DNA of 64,000 nucleotides, from assembly GCA_036250195.1 (NCBI GenBank), contig JAVHZZ010000003.1:340850875-340914874 (forward strand), in the 5' to 3' direction. This document shows, piece after piece, positions 1 through 10,805 of this stretch (position 1 is the first letter of the stretch; each line of letters starts with the position of its first letter). This DNA comes from Mixophyes australis (lineage: Eukaryota > Chordata > Amphibia > Anura > Limnodynastidae). The translations under genes and the position numbers were made by a program. The notes under the pieces were generated by a model that saw only the letters and a list, made by a program, of their open reading frames with translations, made no database searches and was not told the origin of the DNA.

Positions 1-441
1 TGCCAGGAATATTTTTTATTCTTTAGTCTATCAAAGCAAATATTATATTTATTTTTTACCAGGAAAGAAACAGGTCTATTTTTTGGTACTGTAGTTCAGT
101 AAATATCTTTGTTCTTCCCCTCATCTATGGACATTATATAAGGAAAAACAGATACAAAATTACAATGAAATACATTCTTCCCATCAACTATTCTCATGTA
201 TACTTTATTAGAGGTCGGGTATGTGTGTAAATTATTTTACCTATTCCACTTTAGTTCTCATTCCTATATAGGGGAATTACAATATATATGTGTATATACA
301 TATATCAATCTACACATATATAAACACTGTAACATAGGTTTGGACATCAGTGACATCCAACACCTTTATTATAGCAATATTAAGACCTGCTCTAACACTA
401 TGAGCACTGTGGTAGAGCTGTTCTAGGTCTTCCAAGTCCCA
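1..441. other. AT-rich non-coding stretch
   Basis: No gene, splice-bounded open frame or recognisable repeat is seen. The open frames here are short, low-complexity and rich in Tyr, Ile and Leu, as expected from AT-rich DNA. Confidence 0.6.
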
Positions 442-615
442 GGGGTATATTTACTAAACCGCAGATTTGAAAAAGTGGAGATGTTGCCTATAGCAACCAA
501 TCAGATTCTAACTGTCATTTTGTAGAATGTACTAAATAAATGACAGCTAGAATCTGATTGGTTGGTATAGGCAACATCTCCACTTTTTCAAACCCGCAGT
601 TTAGTAAATATACCC
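442..615. mobile_element. Palindromic MITE family A, copy 1
   Basis: The left arm starts GGGGTATATTTACTAAA and runs through 'gttgcctatagcaaccaatc'. The right arm is its inverse and ends in TTTAGTAAATATACCC. Arms are about 75 bp each around a short centre containing 'gtagaatgtactaaataaatg'. At least six more copies lie in this window (19.6, 22.1, 30.8, 56.1 and 62.8 kb are the clear ones). It is a non-autonomous DNA transposon with no coding capacity. Sister copies suggest a 3-bp target-site duplication; at this copy the flanks are not clearly duplicated. Confidence 0.85.
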
Positions 616-2130
616 TCAGTGCCTCTCCTTTTACTCTGGAAACTCCAGTCACCATCAAAGTTTACAAACAGCACTGGAAATACCTCTTGCGGCACAGCAC
701 AATGCGAACTAGGCTTGGCCCCATCGGATGTAAGTTTAATGGTAAAATGGAGCCTGAGTTTTTTTTGTAAATGTTCTCTGTTTTTGTACATTAAAAAGGA
801 AGGCAAGTCATAGGATTCCAGCAGACTGTTATGTAAGTGTTATACACTGTGCACAGATATTGTCTGTTTCTGGTTACTGCTGTAACATACAATAAATACC
901 AAACACAGCATTGTCTGATTCTGTGTCATATACAGGAATAATGTGAAGAGTTGATCTTCTTCATGGGAGCACCAGGTAATTCAAGCATCTAAACAATATA
1001 ATATAATAAATATGTAGGTTAAAACTTAGATGATAGCATTTGCAAAGCTTGGCCATGCACATTTTTACAGCAATCACTTATTTCCACTGCACGGGTAACA
1101 GATGGGCCAGTTGTACTTTTTCTGTATTTATCCTCTGTGTAGGATACTCATCAGTTTTTTCCCGTTTCTTGTTTGAATTTATTTGATGCTGTTTATAAAA
1201 AGTTGTTTAAAAGAATGTTAAAAAAATGTTTGATGTACACACCAGAGAGGTACAGCAGACCTATGGACTTCTAGTCACACCACTGCAACCAGGCTACAAT
1301 CATAGAATTTTACAAATCAAAGTGATGTTATCCTGTACTCCTTTGCTATGGACAATCTGTCTCGAAATTTTCCACAAGAAGCCACTAATCTTATAATTCC
1401 TGTTCTGAGCTCACCTTTTTTCCAGCAGAAAGTAGGGGCATAACATGAAGTCTTGTAGGTGTTTAATTGGCACCTTTAGCATGTAGGGGCTTTTAAGATG
1501 ACTCCAGGCTGTTATAATTTTATTTCAATCCAGCTTTATCATAAGACATATAGGGGCCGAGTCTTTAAGGAACATATCTGTCGATTTTGTGCGTCCGCAA
1601 AATCACTCTGCGCGTGCTCAAAACTGGACAATATGCAACAGGACGCAGTCATGTCCAAGTCATCCTCGAGCGCAAATGACACTTACTACGGCCTACGATT
1701 ATGTGGAGGGGACAGGGTGGGGAGTGTGCAGATGCTTATAGGCAATATATATTAAGGGTGTTCCCATGCAGCCACGTCCAAACCAAACTCGGGCGCACAC
1801 AGAAGTTTGCTGGTTTCCTGCCGTATCTCTTGCTCCAGCTAGAGGTCTAGTCTAAGTGCCAATTGCTAGTACTTTCAGGTAACTATGCATGCTATAACAT
1901 GTGTTTGCAATCAGTAGCAACTGTAAAAATGTCCTTTATGCACAGTAGATAATAAGTACACCCTAATAAATGTTTTTCCAAAAAACAATATATTTTTTTT
2001 AAAAATTCCATCTATAATCATAAATGACTATAATATTGAAATGTAACATTATATGAGTCCATATATTAGGATAAAAAGGGATATACATATGGGCCACATG
2101 TAAAGCTAGGAGCTAATCCAACTAATGGGT
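616..2130. other. Unassigned intergenic DNA
   Basis: About 1.5 kb without a recognised gene. The 85-codon open frame near 1498-1755 has no motif and no good splice sites. A few CpG-bearing patches (1555-1700, 1760-1830) may be decayed repeat, but no terminus could be defined. Confidence 0.45.
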
Positions 2131-2600
2131 TAAAATTTGCACCTGGACAAACCCTGTTGTGGAGCAAGGGGTTTTGCACATAGTTGCCTACTCTCCCGGA
2201 ATGTCCAGGAGACTCCCGAATTTTTGGGAGGACTCCCGAGAGAGCAGGCAAAAATCCCGGATCCAGCATCTCCCCGTTGTTGAAGATGGTGGGGACGGGG
2301 CTAACGTGGCATCGTGGCCCCGCCCCCTGCTACGATGGGCTAGAATTTCCTAAGATTGACAGGGGCGGAGCCTAACAGCGCATCACACGTGGCCAGGCCC
2401 CTTCCCCCTTGACGGACCCCCTCCCGGAAAGCTGGCTTCAAAAGTAGGTAAGTATGGTTTTGCATGCACAGAAAATACTGCCTGTGATTTAGAGTTATGT
2501 TAGGCTATGCTCCCTTCATAACTCTAAATCTGTCTGCACCTTTTACATTTTCACCCCGAACTTCTCCTGCAGCTTAACATGATTTTGACCATGTACATTA
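2131..2600. repeat. Relic of MITE family B, split by a younger MITE
   Basis: The left part (2131-2178: 'ggacaaaccctgtt', 'gcaaggggttttgcaca') and right part (2457-2530: 'gttttgcatgcacagaaaat', 'actgcctg') match the order of words in the intact family B element at 27,238-27,569. The family C element at 2179-2456 interrupts them, so family B was here first. Confidence 0.55.
2179..2456. mobile_element. MITE family C (hAT-like), 278 bp, with 8-bp TSD
   Basis: The termini are catagttgcctactctcccg and its inverse ending ggtaagtatg. The element is flanked by a perfect 8-bp direct repeat, GTTTTGCA, at 2171-2178 and 2457-2464. The interior is G+C- and CpG-rich ('gggacggggctaacgtggc', 'ccccgccccctgc') and non-coding. 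An 8-bp duplication is the hallmark of hAT transposition; the superfamily assignment is inferred from that alone. Confidence 0.85.
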
Positions 2601-3273
2601 GGCCCTACATATTTTTTGATGAACCTAACATTTCGTCTTGTGTATTTAATGTCCATGGCAACAATATTGTCTCAGTGTAGAAAGTAACAGCTGTATGAAA
2701 TCTCTATAGATTGTTCACAAACCTTTTCTCATCTAGTCTGTCGGCAGACCTGTCAAGGAGTTCAAACATGTGCACTATCGCTTGCTGCAAATATAGTCAG
2801 ATTATGTTTGCCATTCGTACAGTAAAATAAACAAACGGGGATGGGAAACAATCATACTATTTAAAGAAATAATGTACCCTTTGGAGACACTGCCTGTTAT
2901 ACTGATTTTATTATAACCCATAGGAAGACATTTGTAGTTTCTTTCTTTCTGTTAGTTGCTAGGCAACAAAGCAGCAACATTAGATTCTTAAGTCAAAGTG
3001 GCAGCACTTAAGGGAGCCATACAGCGTTGGTAAAACATCAGTATTCGCCTTTGTCAGTACTTGAGAAAGGTGCAGTTATTACTTAGAATTTACTGAAATC
3101 CAACAGAATGATCTAAAGAATTACACAAAATGGAATGCACACAAGTATAGTGGTCAAGGTTTGTTTAATTTGTTTAAAAGATAAGACCAAGTTTTCTTTT
3201 TAATATCTCCCAAGTGATAAGAAGATGATTTGCAATATATTAGCTTTTCCGTTGCATTGTGGTGGAAAAAAAG

Positions 3274-3277
<4 letters not shown>
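2601..3277. other. Unassigned intergenic DNA
   Basis: AT-rich sequence with no gene, no repeat terminus and no convincing splice-bounded open frame. Confidence 0.5.
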
Positions 3278-3326
<49 letters not shown>

Positions 3327-3333
3327 TATATAG

Positions 3334-3377
<44 letters not shown>

Positions 3378-3405
3378 ATATATATATATATATATACACA
3401 TACAT

Positions 3406-3446
<41 letters not shown>

Positions 3447-3478
3447 CTTTTATATATATATATATATATATATACACA
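3278..3478. repeat. Interrupted (TA)n/(CA)n microsatellite
   Basis: About 200 bp of TA dinucleotides with short 'cacacata' and 'tagatacata' interruptions. The open frames crossing it on both strands (runs of Ile-Tyr) are artefacts of the repeat. Confidence 0.95.
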
Positions 3479-4090
3479 AGTTAACCCGTGCATGATACTC
3501 ATGCATTCTAGTCAAATCAAGCTACTTAAGGTGTTAAAAAGGTTCTTGTCATGCATTTGGGCCCTAGCCCAGGCCTCCTCAGGGGAAGAGCGTTACTTCC
3601 CGACGCAAGCGCCCTTTTTTAACGTGGTTTTGTCCACATGTCACCACCTCATCATTCTTCTCCATCACCTCATCCTTCATTTTCATCGCCACATCTATCC
3701 AGATGTCTATCCAGACACAGGGATCTCTCTCAGCGGTCCTGAGTATCACACTCCTCTCGCTCTGTCACCCCCGGCAACCACCAACCACTCCCCACTGTCA
3801 CCCCCGGCAACCACCAACCACTCCCAACTGTCATTTCTCCTTCAAGAAATATATATATATTTTTTTAAAATCTTTATAAACACTTTTAACAATTAACAAA
3901 TTAAATTAACAAATTAAAAACATCTTAGTATACCAAATTTCAGCCCTTTCTGAGTTTTTTTCCCCACACACACTAAGAATTTAGTAGGTCAGTGTATAAC
4001 TCCGCCCAGCAGGTGGCGCTGCAGCTTGGTTTTATTTTTTCCACGCACACACACACAGACAGACTAACACACGCCAGTAGGCATTTATAT
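3479..4090. repeat. Unclassified cassette between two TA arrays
   Basis: A roughly 610-bp non-TA segment lies between two long TA microsatellites. It starts 'gttaacccgtgcatgatact' and ends 'gcatttatatattagataga'. It contains a 33-bp tandem duplication (3764-3796 and 3797-3829, unit starting gtcacccccggcaaccacc) and a CpG-bearing block at 3550-3625. This looks like an old mobile element whose two ends seeded microsatellites. No coding potential is seen. Confidence 0.45.
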
Positions 4091-4097
4091 ATTAGAT

Positions 4098-4155
4098 AGA
4101 TATGTATATATATATATATATATACACATACATATATATATATATAAATATATAT

Positions 4156-4200
<45 letters not shown>

Positions 4201-4236
4201 TATATATATATATCTATATATACATATATATATATA

Positions 4237-4275
<39 letters not shown>
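4098..4275. repeat. Second interrupted (TA)n microsatellite
   Basis: About 180 bp of TA repeats with 'cacacacaca' and 'tagatata' interruptions. Predicted frames through it are spurious. Confidence 0.95.
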
Positions 4276-4279
<4 letters not shown>

Positions 4280-4439
4280 GATTTGTGCATCATATGCATG
4301 TATGGCCATGCAGTATATAACTTTGTGCTGCATTTAACTAATGGCTCTTAATGTTTTTAAAATAAAATATAGTTAGATTATGCAGTTCAGTTGGCAACCT
4401 TCTTAAGATCAAGATCAATTTTCCTTTCGTAGTGGTTCA

Positions 4440-4980
4440 TTTTGAACCATAGTAAGTCCTTGTCTAGAGCCCCCTTTTTTTTAAAGACTTTATTTAAGTT
4501 TTCACTTTACAAATACAATAATACGCAGGATAATAGGCATTGGAAACACACAAAATGACAATAGTTCTGAAAGCGGTAGAACATCATAGGGCCGTGGATC
4601 GTGTCCACATTGGCAACAAAAAAAGCAACAGACAGTAGCAAAACAGTATTTTAAGTATCAATCCGGAAGGATACACATGAAAACACATCAGGAACTAGTC
4701 CAGATAGCCTTGGGGGCTTGAGGTCTCAGTGCTGGTGGTGTTGAAGGTATCGTAGCATCACTTGGAGCAATGCCAAGAGTTTGTTAAAGAGAGAGGTCTT
4801 GACATTGAGTTTTGATCTTGTGTGACGTGCCTTTGTGAAGAACCAGCAAATGGAAAGGAATCACCCATTTTTATCGAATTTTGTGGTCTAGTAGAGGTAT
4901 CTTGATGAATAAGAGGTCTTCTTGTTTTTGCAGGGTGGTAGGAGCCAAATCCTGGAAAACCTGAAGATCGGATCAAAGGT
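4440..4980 (-). mobile_element. L1-like ORF1 fragment joined to an L1-type 3' tail
   Basis: On the minus strand, about 4975-4770 encodes a peptide like the C-terminal domain of L1/Tx1 ORF1p, the RNA-binding chaperone: LQVFQDLAPTTLQK, then DHKIR, a stop codon, then KWVIPFHLLVLHK. Family ORF1 proteins carry 'YKWG(F/Y)PF' at that point. The frame is broken by stops. Downstream on the same strand comes a non-coding tail ending AAATAAAGTCTTTAAAAA at 4482-4500, resembling the 3' end of the L1-like element at 58.4-59.45 kb (AATAAAGTCTTTACAAAAG). No ORF2 lies between them, so this is either an internally deleted L1 or an ORF1-only derivative. Confidence 0.6.
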
Positions 4981-5900
4981 AAAGAGGAGTTAAGGACCTT
5001 TCTTTTGACTTTGGCACATCATATTATTGAGAAACAAGTAGATCGTAGACAGATCAAGAGCCACCTAGTTGGTTACTGGTTTAACAACAGAACAATAGCT
5101 AGAAGAAGTAGCCACTTGCTCTTCTTCAACAAATAGGCCCACCAAAATGCTAAATGTATACATGAATTGTTCGACAAGTGATTAAGGCATTCTTTGCTAG
5201 ACAGGTGCATTATTCCATCAATTTTTAAAGCTAATTCACATATTTTAGTATCATGGTCAGTGGAGAATGGCCATACTAGTCTAATGTTCACAATAAGCCC
5301 ATCATAATTTTAAGCTCCAGACTCAACAGCTACATATAAAAGTACTTGAAAGAGTTTATATCAGAGACCAGCTGTCAGACTGGTATGGTGGGAATTTAAA
5401 CATGCTGCACCTTCTGAAATGCTTCTGTCGACGCTACACACATATTGAAATATGCGTATGGAATACGATTAAAATAGCTTTAGTTCTGTAACAATCGTTG
5501 TAGTTAAGTAAAAGTAGCAGGAAAGACTAAAGCCTTAGCAAAACACATGTGTGTCCTGGAAGACTTCTACAGTTACAGAGTCTCATTTGAAAGATCCTGG
5601 CATAAGCTGCCTTCAGTGCTGCCAATTCAGACCTAAAGATTAGGAATCATTAAAAAAGCATTTTTCCTTTATAACTCCCTGGAAAAATTATGTTCTTTTC
5701 ATTTTGTCACCATTTTATCTGGGAAAAGTGAATACCAAGATTTGAATGCTATTCTTATTTTTATTTAGCACGATATCTAGAAATGTAAAAGCAATGAAGA
5801 AGACTAATAAAAAAAAATCAATGTGTCCCTGACAAATTTAATTTTTAATCAACTTGGGAATGTTAAAGTTTTTTTAACGAATATCATTATTTAACAACAT
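4981..5900. other. Unassigned AT-rich DNA
   Basis: A 72-codon open frame on the minus strand (5291-5073) lies just upstream of the L1 ORF1 fragment and could be its 5' part, but I recognise no motif in it. Nothing else is supported. Confidence 0.4.
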
Positions 5901-5908
5901 GGTGCCAT

Positions 5909-6039
5909 AGATTGTAAGCTTGCAAGCATGGCCCTCTCACCTCTTTGTCTGTTTGTTTAACACTGTGTTTGTCCCCAATTGTAAAGCGCTACGGAATATG
6001 TTGGCACTATATAAATAAATGTTGATGATGATGATGATG
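5909..6039 (+). repeat. LINE 3' tail (CR1/L2-type) with (GAT)n end
   Basis: It begins 'gattgtaagcttgcaagcat', contains 'attgtaaagcgctacggaat' and ends 'ggcactatataaataaatg' followed by GATGATGATGAT. This is the conserved 3' end used by CR1/L2-type LINEs and their SINEs in lower vertebrates. An inverted copy lies at 37,405-37,545. No ORF is attached, consistent with 5' truncation. Confidence 0.75.
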
Positions 6040-6884
6040 GTGCGATTTTAATGACCAGCAAGATTCTGCTGGTTTTGGAATCCAAGGGCAGTATCTACAG
6101 GGTCTAGCCTAAATAAACAATGAGGAACTGAGAGGCTGGGACAGGAAAGACAGATGATGAAGAAATCAAGGACCAAAGCAAGTGAGGGGTTATTGGGATG
6201 GAACATTAGTAGACAGGCCAGAGTCACAAATTCAGGGGGCAGTCAGACAGGAAAGGTTTTATAAACAGAACCCATTAAGAAAGCCACTACATGTGGTGAA
6301 ACGCTTTTGTTTCCTACCTACACTACAAGAACAGTTTGCCATTTATTTATTTCATTTCATTGATTCCATATCTATTGCACTTTTTTATTATTGTTTTTTT
6401 CTGTTTCTATTTTTACTTTATTTGTATTTATTTAACTTATAAATCCGCCTGTCTACGTTCATTCTTATCTTACACCCGTTCTTTCCATCTGCATTCTTCT
6501 TTTGCACACTGTTGACTCTCCCTACATGTATTTCGCCTATTTCCACCCTATCCTATCTGTACTACTATCATCTGTTCTATTCTGGTTTATTTTTTTATTT
6601 TTTTTGAGCTTTTGATGTTTACTTGTGTAGTTATTTTGTGCAGCTATTCATAACCTCCATTTACATCTCTATCCCATTTCTACGTTTACCTTACTTTTAT
6701 CTCCAGTCATATTTAGATTTCGTTTTGTGTCTATTTCCCACCGCCATTGGCCATCTCTATCCCATTTCTATTTATACCCTATGTTTTATCTCCTTATTTA
6801 GCTCTGACAATATCTTTTACCTCTACTCTCACTACTAGTTTTACTTCCAAATTAATATCTACTCAAAACAAGGAGTAAATTTAA
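6040..6884. other. Pyrimidine-rich unassigned DNA
   Basis: From about 6330 to 6840 the plus strand is strongly T- and C-rich, which gives long Phe/Leu/Tyr-rich pseudo-frames. No splice-bounded exon or known domain was found. Confidence 0.45.
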
Positions 6885-7075
6885 TTCTGCACAAACCATG
6901 TTACAATGCAAGGGGTGCAAATTTAGTTTATTATTTTGCACATAAAGAAAATACTGGCTTTTTTGTTATGTAGCACACACATACTTCATAACTTTACTTT
7001 TTTACACTGAAATTGAATATAAATTAAATAGTTGATCTGGGACATAACTTACCACAACTATAAATCAATCCCCAA
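6885..7075 (+). repeat. Diverged half of MITE family B
   Basis: The words 'acaaaccatgttacaatgca', 'aggggtgcaaat', 'ttttgcacataa', 'atactggctttttt' and 'atgtagcacaca' occur in the same order as in the intact copy at 27,238-27,569. Only one arm is recognisable and it is diverged. Confidence 0.6.
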
Positions 7076-7539
7076 ATTGTAAATTTACCTCCCTCTCCAA
7101 AGCAACATTGTTCTGCCAAGTTACTCCTTTTATTGCTTTGCTCTCCTTAATGACTCAGGCCCACCATAAATATATATAAATTATGTGATACTTTTACCCT
7201 CTATCTCCATCTTCCTTCTACCCTGCACCATTATACCCTGTTCACAACCTAAAGGGATTCTCATCTGTTCTCTTGCCCCTGCTACCAATTCCACATCCCT
7301 TCTTCTTATACACTTATACAGCTAAATATAACGTCTGCCAGCTGCTGACTCTCTTGTGCTCGCCCCCCATTAGTCCCCATAAACACAACCGCAGCCCCCA
7401 CACCGTTTTATCCCTACTTTGTCCCACTTACCTCACATATTGTTCTATGTATCTCTCCTACAACACTGTCAACTACCACTCTCACCCCACATTCTCCCCT
7501 GAAAACACTCATCCAACAAAACAAAAATCAGATCTGGCT

Positions 7540-8870
7540 ATGTGGTACCCCAAAGCCCTGTTGAACAGCACAGAGGAGTGCATAAACGCTTTTAAAATGC
7601 AGGGCTACAAGGGGTTAATTGTGCTCCTGAAAACTTGTGCCCAGGGGTGATTGACAGGAAGAGGATGAAGGCCCTGATTGGCTGGGGGAGTAACAGGAAG
7701 AGGTTGTGCTGGAAGGAGGAGAGAGAGAGAGCAGCATGGTAGAAGGAACAAGGGGTAGGATGTGCAGCCGAGCAGAGAGAAGATAAGCTGCTGCCAGAAC
7801 TGTGACATTGCCAGCAAAGCGGACGGAGAACAGCTGGGGACACGCAGCGGGGCGCCAAAGACAATCTCCACTAACTGCAGAACCGTCTCCAGGTAAAACC
7901 CTAGCCTGTAGTGTATTGCACACACCCCAATGTCAGAGGGAAGAGTGATGAGAGAATCTATCCAAAACTGACATTGCATTCTTGTCCAAGGAAGGATTGT
8001 GAGAGCTTTTCCCCCAGATCATACCTATACACAGGCTGCAGGGAACAATTAAGACGGTTGTTTCAGCTATATCCTGTGTGTGTGTGTGTGTGTGTGTGTG
8101 CTTATATCTGGACATTATACCCTGCTGCAGAGCACATGTGCTGATATTCAATGACTGTTGAGAGAACAGCGCCATCTTTGGGCTGAAATGAGCAACAGCC
8201 CTGCTTTCTACTATAATACTTAACCCTTGATGGAAACCTCTGCAGGACATTGGAACACTACCCAAATTCCTGTGCACAGGTCAGCCCAGGACTGAGTGGA
8301 AAATATGGTAACGTTACCGGGGATAATATTGGTGCACCAAATGTTTTAGATGATGTTAATGTTATGTGATTTACCTAAGAATTGATTTATTAATATTGAA
8401 GGTGTGACATTCAGTGTTAGTGGTACCGCTGCAATTCAAGTTAACTCAGCAGTAGATGCTAAAAGTGGGGCGCCTGACCCATAGGGAATAGCACGGTACC
8501 CCAAACACCTGAATAAGAAGTAGCCCTCTAGTGGGCGCGGTAGTGACCGCAAGAGTCTTGATGGGTTATTATTGATGGTTATTGCATATCATCACCAGTC
8601 AGATATTGTTAACGTGAAAGTAGTAACTGTGATTACCAGTGTGCCTTATTAGACAATGTGTATTGAAGATGTTATCGTTATTCTGCCTTATACTCACCAG
8701 GTGTATGTTATATGTTAAATGCTATTGTGCTCTATGCTGATCAGACGCATTATTTTGTCATTACTATTGAGCTGAAGGGGTCAGTGGCGCGGTGGCTTAC
8801 CAAAACTATCCTTACCGCATTCAAAATAAAATCAAGTCGTTTGACCAATCTTTGTCCCTTTCATTGAAGT
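7540..8870 (+). mobile_element. Possible LTR of an endogenous retrovirus-like element
   Basis: This block is compositionally distinct (purine-rich, CpG-bearing at 7800-7860) and has promoter-like and 3'-end-like signals: a splice-donor-like CAG|GTAAAA near 7892 and AATAAA near 8825 followed by 'tgtccctttca'. It lies just upstream of a possible integrase tail and env-like leader (9.1-9.3 kb), which is why an LTR is suspected. TG/CA termini, a primer-binding site and a partner LTR are not proven. A (TG)n run of about 12 units sits at 8078-8101. Confidence 0.25.
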
Positions 8871-9120
8871 ATTTATCTCCTGACCACCGGATATCCAAAA
8901 GAGAAAATAACCTGACTCGTATCTGGGAGACAAGGTAAGGGAAGGATTTCCCATCAGTACTCGACCACCACACCTACTTACGTCACACTGTCAACACCTA
9001 CGTCCTACATTACCCACAGCTACACTCCTCCTCCTCCTACATCACCCCATCACCTTCCCTCACCCCAAACATCTTTCTCCTTACTAACCTTTTTTTACTC
9101 ATTCTACCTCTAGCTCGACA

Positions 9121-9330
9121 CCTAAGTACTATCCGGTTCCATGAACTTCAACCACATAACAATGACCACATCACATGGACAAAAGTCGTGAAACCATACC
9201 ACGGCAATTGATTACAGCCCGTGCTCCACGGGTACAGAAAGAGAAGTATTACCTATTTCTAGTTCTACTAGGTGGAGGAACCCTTTTTAGTAGTGTATAC
9301 AAACTAACACCAAAACAAGCCTAGTGCAAA
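9121..9330 (+). pseudogene. Retroviral-type pol end and env leader relic
   Basis: One frame ends DHITWTKVVKPYHGN-stop at 9209-9211. The pattern resembles the tail of a retroviral integrase, which precedes env. A second frame overlaps and follows it with a basic stretch and then a hydrophobic leader, KEKYYLFLVLLGGGTLF, of the kind that opens an envelope precursor; it stops at about 9322. The rest of gag and pol is missing and no intact viral gene remains. Assignment is by layout and motif, not by homology search. Confidence 0.35.
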
Positions 9331-9339
9331 AGTATACTG

Positions 9340-10145
9340 AAAACTGCAAAGGCAAGTGGCCAAAACCAGTAATAATACTCAGAACAAGCCAGAGGTCAGG
9401 ACTAGAATACCAATACGGACACAGATACAAGGGTTAAGAAAGAGAGGAAGGAGCAACACACAAAAGGGAGAGCAAGAATGCCCTTCTACAAACACCTCCA
9501 AAATAGAACATTTTCCGGTTTCAGCATGGGCCTACAAAAGTCATCTTTCTCATCAACACAAGCCTTTGGGTTTAAGGCGCCTTAAAACCAGCAATCTCAC
9601 TTTGATCATTGGAAGTGATGTAATTGTGACTGGAGAAATTTTACATGTGGTACCCATAAAGCGTGCGGAGAATGTGTCATGTCTATTATATAGTGAGTCT
9701 CTATTTCCTCCTTGTCGCTTTGAACAGTTCGGATTTGGTGAAATCCAGCAAGATCCAACTTTGGGGATCCGAGATTTACAGAGTCATGACTCGGTTTCAC
9801 ATGTCAATTTTGGAACTGAAAACGAGACAAAACGTAATTTCCAGGAAAATTTTAATGCAAAACTTGCGATCTGGGCATTGTCGACATTCAGTGACAGCAC
9901 GTAGAACATTGCAGCGGCTGCAAAGAAATCTAATTTGCCATGCCACCAAATGAAGCAAGCCCATAAGATAAATTAAACAAAAAAAAAATTAGTGTAAGGT
10001 GCAAGAGAAAAATAAAAATGTTGTAGCGCTACGCACACACTAAATTTGGAATGTTTCACAGCATGCATCATGGAAAGTGAAGAGGCAGTAACAATCAGAT
10101 GTCATTAAATGGACAGAAACGTCAGTAGATATTTAGACAAGTAGA
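9340..10145 (+). other. Unassigned DNA with a 182-codon open frame
   Basis: A frame open from 9356 to 9904 lacks an ATG near its start (it begins at a GTG). It encodes a polar peptide with no domain I recognise and has no good flanking splice sites. It follows the env-like leader and could be decayed envelope sequence in a shifted frame, but nothing proves it. Confidence 0.25.
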
Positions 10146-10149
10146 TGCC

Positions 10150-10800
10150 CAATTGTAAACAGCTGTGTAATTTGCTGTCGCTATATAAATATATGTTGAT
10201 GATGAGAGACGAAGGTGGCCTGCACCCGTGCAAAAAAATTAAAAGACTACACACAATACACATCTCAATGAGCAGAACATTCATCAGTAGCCAAGAGCAG
10301 AGCCGGCACCCATACTAAAAAACTTCAAAGACTACGCACACAATACATTTTGAATGTTACAGGGCATCCATTATAGACAATGAAGCTACTGTTAAAGGCA
10401 AAGATCATTGAATGGACAGTGGTATGAATGAATAGCATTAAACATTTATAAAAATAGTTAGATGAAGGTGGACTGCACCCATTCTTAAAAACTTTCAAAG
10501 ACTACACACACAATGCATATCTTGATGGACAAAGTATTGATCAATAGCTAAGAGCAGAACTTTCCTAAACTTGCCACTATATAAATAAATGATGATGCTG
10601 ATAGACGAAGGTAGCCTGCATCCATACTAAAAAAAAAATCAAAGACTACGCACACAATAGAAATCACTATAGGCAGAGCTTTCCTAACCTTGCCATATAT
10701 AAATAAATGATGATGCTGATGGACAAAGGTGGCCTGCACCCATACTAAAAACATTCAAAGACTACGCATACAATACACATCTCGATGGGCAGTGCAATGC
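10150..10800 (+). repeat. Degenerate tandem array with LINE-tail words
   Basis: Four or five imperfect units repeat the order '(a)tataaataaatgatgatgc', 'agacgaaggt(g/a)gcctgca', 'cccatactaaaaa', 'caaagactacgcacacaata'. Unit spacing is about 110-170 bp. The words 'ctatataaataaatgatgat' are those of a LINE/SINE 3' tail, so the array probably arose by tandem amplification of a tail plus its flank. Confidence 0.6.
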
Positions 10801-10805
10801 TGCCC

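Noticed and set aside
3154..4299. Several 70-220-codon frames rich in Ile-Tyr repeats on both strands
   Set aside because: They are translations of TA/CA microsatellites and have no coding features.
7592..7979. Overlapping minus frames of 90-124 codons
   Set aside because: They oppose a purine-rich LTR-like block; Leu/Ser/Pro-rich composition artefact with three overlapping frames open at once.
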